Assembly: GCA_948099385.1 (NCBI GenBank)
Contig: CANUEZ040000029.1
Location: forward strand, 134,001-198,000
Length of the DNA: 64,000 nt
Direction of reading: 5' to 3'
Origin: Fasciola hepatica
Lineage: Eukaryota; Platyhelminthes; Trematoda; Plagiorchiida; Fasciolidae
Both the position numbers and the translations under genes were made by a program. The notes beneath the pieces were generated by a model. The model worked only from the letters and a program-made list of their open reading frames with translations. It had not been told where the DNA came from and ran no database searches. Of this stretch, positions 57,966-64,000 are shown piece by piece (positions within the stretch are counted from its first letter, which is position 1; each line of letters begins with the position of its first letter).

Positions 57966-60646
57966 ATGGTTGGCACTAACGACCATGTTGCAACAGCCTA
58001 ATAACGGAACTCTTGCGAGAAATAGTGGGGCTCTTTAGTCCTTTGGGAGAAAAGTTCCACCGCCACTCCAAGCAGTGCTACTTTAGAAATGAAGATTCTG
58101 TGATGACCGTTCACTTGGACAAAATTGGGCAATAACCAGGGGGAATTTCATTCGATTTACACTTGGAGGGGCTCCTGATAGTACTTATCCAAACTCATTG
58201 AACATCATATAGATTTTTTCTCCCTTGTATTGCGATGAATTTTCTGAGGGTTTATCACAAAATAGACCTTTGTCAGTGAAAGATGAAAACCGAAAGGCGA
58301 GTGCTGTCAATACGATGCCCACATCTTAGTGATTAAGGTAATCTCAGTAAACCCCATTTGAACTGAGAAAGACGGTCGGTTCATCTATCAACAAATAGCA
58401 CTAATCTGTGGACCACAATTAAAGGAACAATTTATTAAGTTTGCCGAACTTTATTTTCCTTTTTCCAACAATGGAGGGGTAAGGTATCATTGTCTGGTTG
58501 CTTTTACATTAAAAATACTGAGATATTTTTGTGAACTGAAATTGTTTGATCTATTCTGATTGCGTACCTGAATTCAACTAGTGGAGCGAACTAACGTCCG
58601 CACTCGAGCAGATTCTGTGGTAAAAAGTGACTCCGTGGCTCATTGTGAATAGGCTTGCAGCTGGGATTTCTGATCGTCTACCTTAAACTCGTCGGTTTAA
58701 TTCAGCTTTCTCCGATGGGAAATAAGTACTAGTCGGAAATTCCACAGGTTAAGAAAACATTTTTATTCCGGTGACTCACTTTACAGTCAGACTTTGAAGC
58801 TCCAGACTGAACTGCGTCCAGCTCATGTATCGCAGTGCAACTTGTCTCATGGTGCTCACTACTTTCTGGAGTCTTCAGACCGGCGAGATTCTGTGTTTAT
58901 TTTGGGTTAAATAATTTAAGGTTTCAATGGACAAGTTAATGCTCCGAGAAATAAATAATCACCTTGATGAAAACTGACGGCATACTGAGATTATTTGGTG
59001 AGGACGTCTCCAGCTCTGTTGCTCGTGAATTTTGGATGACCACAAAATAATGTCGTTCGGTAAGTTTAATATATTCGAATCAATATTTCAACGTGCGTAA
59101 ATAGGGCCCACTGAACATATTGAAAACTCAACACCAGAAGACGTGATATAGAAGATAAGGTGGGTCATCCAATACGATCGACAATTCGAACACAACTAGG
59201 TCTTTGCGAAGCCATCTCTCGTAGTAAACAGCTGGGTTAAGGAACGAAAACTCTTGATATCGTGTCAGTGGCTGGGTCGCTTGGTTTCCATACTGCTGAT
59301 TATCACACTGTAGTCGTGCAGCTTCTGATAGAAATATCTATGAAAGCTTTTGCGTTTTATTATGCATACTGAGTCGACGAACAGATCGCAGTTTTTAAGT
59401 GACGTATGCTCGCCCCACATGAAATCTTTAACCCATACATGTGTAACCCACTACCATCTGATATCCAACCCAGTGGCTCCATCACACCGATCGTCAAGCC
59501 AGATCCACTGGATGCTGTAGGCAATAGATACTCAGAAGAGTGCAGATAAAACGTCACTCAACTACTAGATGGAATGCTGAAGTACAGTTTGCAATGAAAA
59601 TCGACTGGATGAAATGAGTACTTGATACCGTTTTTTCAGCAATACGGGCCAAACTGTACCCTACATGGACTTGTGCAGCTTGGGCACTACCAGCCTCGGA
59701 GAAGGAGGAAAACTGCAGACTTTTCTGGAGATTTTTGTGTCAAAGCACTAATTTTTTTGGTTTGAGAGATAGGACGTCCATGAAGGTGCCGATATCAAAC
59801 ATTGTTACCATCACCATTAGTCGGACCAATGTTGAGTAGTGGAAACCGGGAAAATAAAAGGATGGTGGATTAAGTAACCGATGAATGCACCGCGGGGATC
59901 TTGTGACAGCTAGAAGAAAGGACAACCTTCACAGTTCCCAGCATACAAATTTCCTCCTCAGAACAATGGACTTTGTTATCATTTAGTCTCTCAGGTCGAA
60001 ACAATAGAATGATCAAAAGAAACTCAAAAGGCTATTATACCCGAGGATATTTTCGTTGTCTCTGCATAGTTGGTTGTAAAACCAGAAGAATATCTTGGCC
60101 ATGGCGACAGGGAAATATGGAATCATTGTACGAGTACCAGTGCACTGTGAGGTTTTGTAGAAGCATCTTTTTGATGGTCGTCGGATCTTTCAGCTAATTC
60201 TTTCTGATCCAAAAAGTGAAATTTTCAACCAGTCGTCTCAGCTGAAGTCTAAATGGTTTCGTCTACTTTATGCAGAAGCTGAATGCTAGATACAGAAGGA
60301 AATAAAAGCTTATGCAATCAGGATGCAAACTATTCACAGACCGATTTACTACCTTTCAATGGCACACCAAACAGTAATCAAATGTCAGCCGTTTTTGCAG
60401 CTTACACCAATTTTCAGTAAACCATCCCTAATACTCGGTCTCGAGGATTGAGAAAAGTTCACATGAGCAATCAAAATTAGTCACCGTAACCTGCTTGAAA
60501 ATCATGGTAATTTAAAATCAAGTCGAAGGGCCTTCGGACGAATTAGAATGCTATCTGAAGTCTTATGTTGTGATGTAATCCATAAAAAGGAAAAGACATT
60601 TTGGGATTTTTCAACAGTCCTTTCAAAATAACACGTTGCTAAATAC
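57966..60646. other. No supported feature
   Basis: No domain, RNA gene or repeat recognised on either strand; only short frames of chance length. Confidence 0.4.
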
Positions 60647-60693
60647 AAAACTTCCGATGAAAATAACCAATAGTTATTTTCATCGGAGGTTTT
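60647..60693. repeat. 21-bp near-perfect inverted repeat with 5-nt loop
   Basis: Left arm 60647-60667 (AAAACTTCCGATGAAAATAAC), loop CAATA, right arm 60673-60693. All positions pair except one T-G wobble. The fold is far too tight for a microRNA precursor and is not followed by a T-tract in a bacterial context, so a terminator is not the reading. A foldback scar or a copying error during replication is more likely. Confidence 0.85.
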
Positions 60694-63605
60694 TCCCTGT
60701 CTTAGCTGAGAGGATAAAGAGTAAAGCAACTGACCGAACAGATGCGAACTTGCTTTGTTCCGTAAAGTCATGCGTAAGATTCTTCTTTCGTTAATAGTGT
60801 CACAGTTCAACTAATTGTTCTTCTTTTGATTCAAAGGTTATAAACGTAAATTATCTCCGTATGCACAGAACAACTAAATCAACGGTTTCACTAATTCGAA
60901 CCTGTTCGAAATTGTTTCCACCATAACTTTGAAGATTTGAAATCGCATCTGACTGCATTGAAGGAGGATCTTGCTTCGTGTGTCAGATGGAAGCTCAGCT
61001 TCCAATTTCATAGGTCGTTCAGTATTTTCTCTCAACAATTGGTGAACAAAAGTATGCTAAGTTTTCTGGTGGCTTAAAGGTAGAATGTAGCAAATAGCTA
61101 GGATCTTAGGCCTCCATAAGTGGTTGGTGAAAAACCTTGGCCATTTCTTTCTCGCTTAGAAGTAGGGTGAGCCAGTGTTGCCTGTAGGAATTTCGAAAAG
61201 AATTCGACCATAATAACCTACTGTAACTAAAGGCTTTTCTAAAAATGAAGAAATAAAACACAAAAACAGAAAACGTGTCCTGCAGTAAGGGAATGATATA
61301 AAGAGTGGTTAAGGGAGGAACATTTTTCGTGATCCGTTAGTGCAAGAGAAACGAAATCTACAATTGATGACTGACTGTGATACGTGGGCCGCTTGCTACA
61401 GGTGCCTCTATTCGAGCTAGGTGACAAAACCGATTATCCAGGTACATCAAAATTCGTCTTCCAGGCGGCTCGGCGTCGAAGCAAATCATGAAGTGGGACA
61501 CAGAATCCGGGTATGGAAGTTTATTTTAGTTGGTTCACTGATCATACTTGAAAGCAAGAACTGGTACATAAAACATTTGCAAGCTCTTCGTTTATTCCCA
61601 GAGATGATCGCGAACCGTTACCCTGGGACTTTGAATGGAAGGCTACTAAAGGAGGCCCATAGAGGCCAGACTATGATGACCGTCGCCGATGGCAGTGAAA
61701 ATATCATTCAAACAAATAGACTGGTCACGGTGGGGTTAAAACCTTCCACTCAGCTAAGACGTCCAATTCTGTTATTTGAACCACACTCTCATCAGAGAAC
61801 AAACGGATATTCAGTGTCGAAGCTGTCTCTTTATGGGCAGATTCCAGTTGAAACTTGTACAGGTTAGTCTTTTCTCCTGACCCAGTCATTCTCCCAGATG
61901 CTACACGGAGCAAAATGGTTCAATCATGAAACGGCCACACGAGTTTGACGCATATCAGGTTTGATAGATTTTATGAAAGAATTGGGAAATGTTACTGCGC
62001 CCCACATAATCAAAGCACTTGTAATTAATCGATAAAACGAAATAAACAACATTTCTGGTTGTATTTTTTCAGTGCACGAATATTTTCTCATCGCACAGTT
62101 TTAAAAAATGGAAAAGTCAAAAGGAACAGTAGCCGACTCTCTGGTCGAAAATAAAAAAGACTAACAAGACGCATTATACAATGTTGAGAGCCGTATGAAA
62201 TTCTCGCACCGAGCTCAGTAAAATCTCAATTCATACAAAGGTGTCAGCTCATTAGGACTCTTTATGACAAGAAAACACCAGATTTTTTGTTGAAATACCA
62301 AGATCCCGGTAATGTATTCATAAACGTGAGCCAAACTCAACCCTAGCTATTATCCTAAACGGAAGTTGTCAAATTAAATCACGAATGATGAACAATTTGT
62401 TGATATCCAGCAGCTGACATGTATACTAAATACCTAAGAACGGAGTCGAGCCATAAGCCATGTTGTTCAAAGATTCATAATGTATTGTGTGTCCGTCAAT
62501 CGCTCTGTACCCAAGTGGACGATTGAAAACTCGTGTGTTCAAGAATTAGGCGAGTAAATTTGGTCGAGCAAAATGAGATATACCTTTTGGAAGCAGTTGG
62601 GCTTCGAAACTACATCATATGAGAGCTGGATGAATTGGGACTTCATATACTTTATTAATTTCATATGTTAGCTATTTTTGACTAAAAATAGTTGTCAGGT
62701 GGTAATAAGCGATTCTGATCACAATTAGAAATCATAGGAAGAAACGCCTTCGCCCAGCCAGCACAATACCGCGAGTATCTCTGCCTGGCAATATTCATTC
62801 TCTATCTCTTTTCTGATATGCATTTATTGCACACCGTTGCATCGTGGATTATGAATTATATCTCTTTTTGCACCTGAGTGATTTTTCTGTTTTGTCGCAA
62901 CTAACTTTACTCTAGTTTATTCTGATAGTTTCATTTGACTCTGTTTATACCTAAATACGTGTTGTTCCACTGTTCTGCCTAGCAGTCCACCGAGTGAACC
63001 TTTTCCAAATGGCTTTACTTTCACCAAACCTACTGCGCTGTACTACTCCCGATGCACATGGGCTGCTTCATCAGGTTTGTTCAACTGAGCACAGTCGTGC
63101 GTGTAGTACTATCTTTACTTCCCTTTTATTTGGTAAGCATTAGTGGCACGATAATCCAGGGAATGAGTCCAGGCCATCCGGAGGCTAACGAGTGGGGAAA
63201 GGACATACGGCAACCGCAGGAATTAAATCCGGAACATTTAGGCTTGAGGTTCTCCACGATGACCGCTTCGCCACCGCCGGTCAGTGAAGTCAAATTGTCG
63301 TGACACATTTTGCTTCTGAAATAATTCGGTTTAGCTTTTCAAATTTACTTAATTATAACATAACTTGCTTGGTTCCAGCACAGACCCAAAATAATAGTAT
63401 ATCAATATGCATGGTGGATTATTTTTACTTATTTTACACTGTTGACACATTGAAATGGTAGTCTCATTTCGTCACTCAAGATTTCAGTTCTTACTTTATT
63501 TGGAGTTTTGTCTAGAGAGATTAGGCGAAGCTATATGTTCATCGATTATTGCTAACCTTTGCATCAAATAACAGACATAATGAGAATTAAATAAAACCAA
63601 CTTGC
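60694..63605. other. No firmly supported feature
   Basis: The 148-codon plus frame at 61421-61867 is the longest unexplained frame in the window but has no recognisable motif, and one such frame is expected by chance. The frame at 63052-63303 (plus, 83 codons) has a hydrophobic N-terminal segment (VVRVVLSLLPFYLV), and its codons run across a GTAAGC donor-like site at 63132-63137. It could include a signal-peptide exon, with low certainty. Confidence 0.3.
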
Positions 63606-63690
63606 AATTCATTTGTTTGCTTGTTTGTTTATTCATTTGTTTGTTTGTTTATTTGCTTATTTGTTTTTTGTTTGTGTTTGTTTTATTTGT
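63606..63690 (+). repeat. TTTG/TTTA tetranucleotide microsatellite
   Basis: About 85 bp of TTTG units with interspersed TTTA and TTGC variants. A shorter similar tract occurs at 33066-33105. Confidence 0.8.
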
Positions 63691-64000
63691 TTACGCAGTT
63701 GGTTTTCATACCCTAGGTTCAGACTAGCGGCACTCTTCTGCTAAATGTGTTCAACTTACTCCGGGGGACACATGTTCATCAGTAAAAACTTGTGAACCTG
63801 ACCTCAAAAGACATTATTATGGATTTCGCTAATTGTTATTACTCCGTCATTTCCTTCCGAAATTCAGTATTTTCAGTGAATAACAAATTCAAATTGATCT
63901 CAACAAATCTTACAAACTATTTCTAACGGTCTGTAATGTTAATGATTCTAGGAAACAGAAAATCGTGCGTAACAAACACCAGAAAGCGTTGGTTATCTAC

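Noticed and set aside
61421..61867. 148-codon open frame
   Set aside because: It is the longest unexplained frame, but one of this length is expected by chance at this base composition, and it contains no domain motif or supporting splice signals.

Overview
This window reads as intergenic or intronic DNA from an animal nuclear genome, most probably a parasitic flatworm (a digenean such as a liver fluke). The reasons are very low coding density, no prokaryotic-style genes, roughly 40% GC by eye, and a dense layer of decayed CR1-like LINEs, Ty3/gypsy elements and a Penelope-like element. The taxon is an inference; the retroelement content is read directly from conceptual translations. I found no complete conserved host gene, no rRNA, no convincing tRNA and no CRISPR.

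Layout. 1-5.3 kb: mostly featureless, with one ~600-bp repeat copy (2806-3405, minus). 5.3-6.4 kb: gag and protease remains of a Ty3/gypsy element. 6.9-8.5 kb: CR1-like LINE. 8.5-9.9 kb: Penelope-like element with both the reverse transcriptase (RT) and the GIY-YIG endonuclease. 11.6-12.9 kb: second CR1-like LINE. 13.2-16.5 kb: third CR1-like LINE, with a second copy of the ~600-bp repeat (13397-13982) inserted in its endonuclease region and flanked by an exact 9-bp duplication. 16.95-17.3 kb: two possible host exons around a 46-bp intron. 20.5-23.2 kb (minus): a better preserved Jockey-type LINE with an internal deletion over RT motif A. 23.2-29.2 kb: nothing recognised.

29.2-45 kb: four same-orientation copies of a ~240-bp LTR-like repeat (29.2, 41.7, 42.3, 44.7 kb). 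Two of them bracket a Ty3/gypsy protease/RT fragment (42.97-43.44 kb, minus). CR1-like pieces lie at 30.6-31.3 and 36.1-37.4 kb. 47.06-50.17 kb (minus): a degraded but ordered gypsy pol (protease, RT, RNase H, integrase). 50.5-51.0 kb (minus): a small LINE RT piece. 51.9-54.3 and 55.6-56.5 kb: two more CR1-like LINEs. 56.5-64 kb: mostly featureless, with a small signal-peptide-like ORF, a 21-bp hairpin and a TTTG-rich microsatellite.

The elements form a fossil layer rather than a working system. Almost every coding domain is broken by frameshifts, stops or lost catalytic residues. The long repeat copies and the Jockey-type LINE look youngest, because the former are nearly identical over two thirds of their length and the latter keeps several long open stretches.
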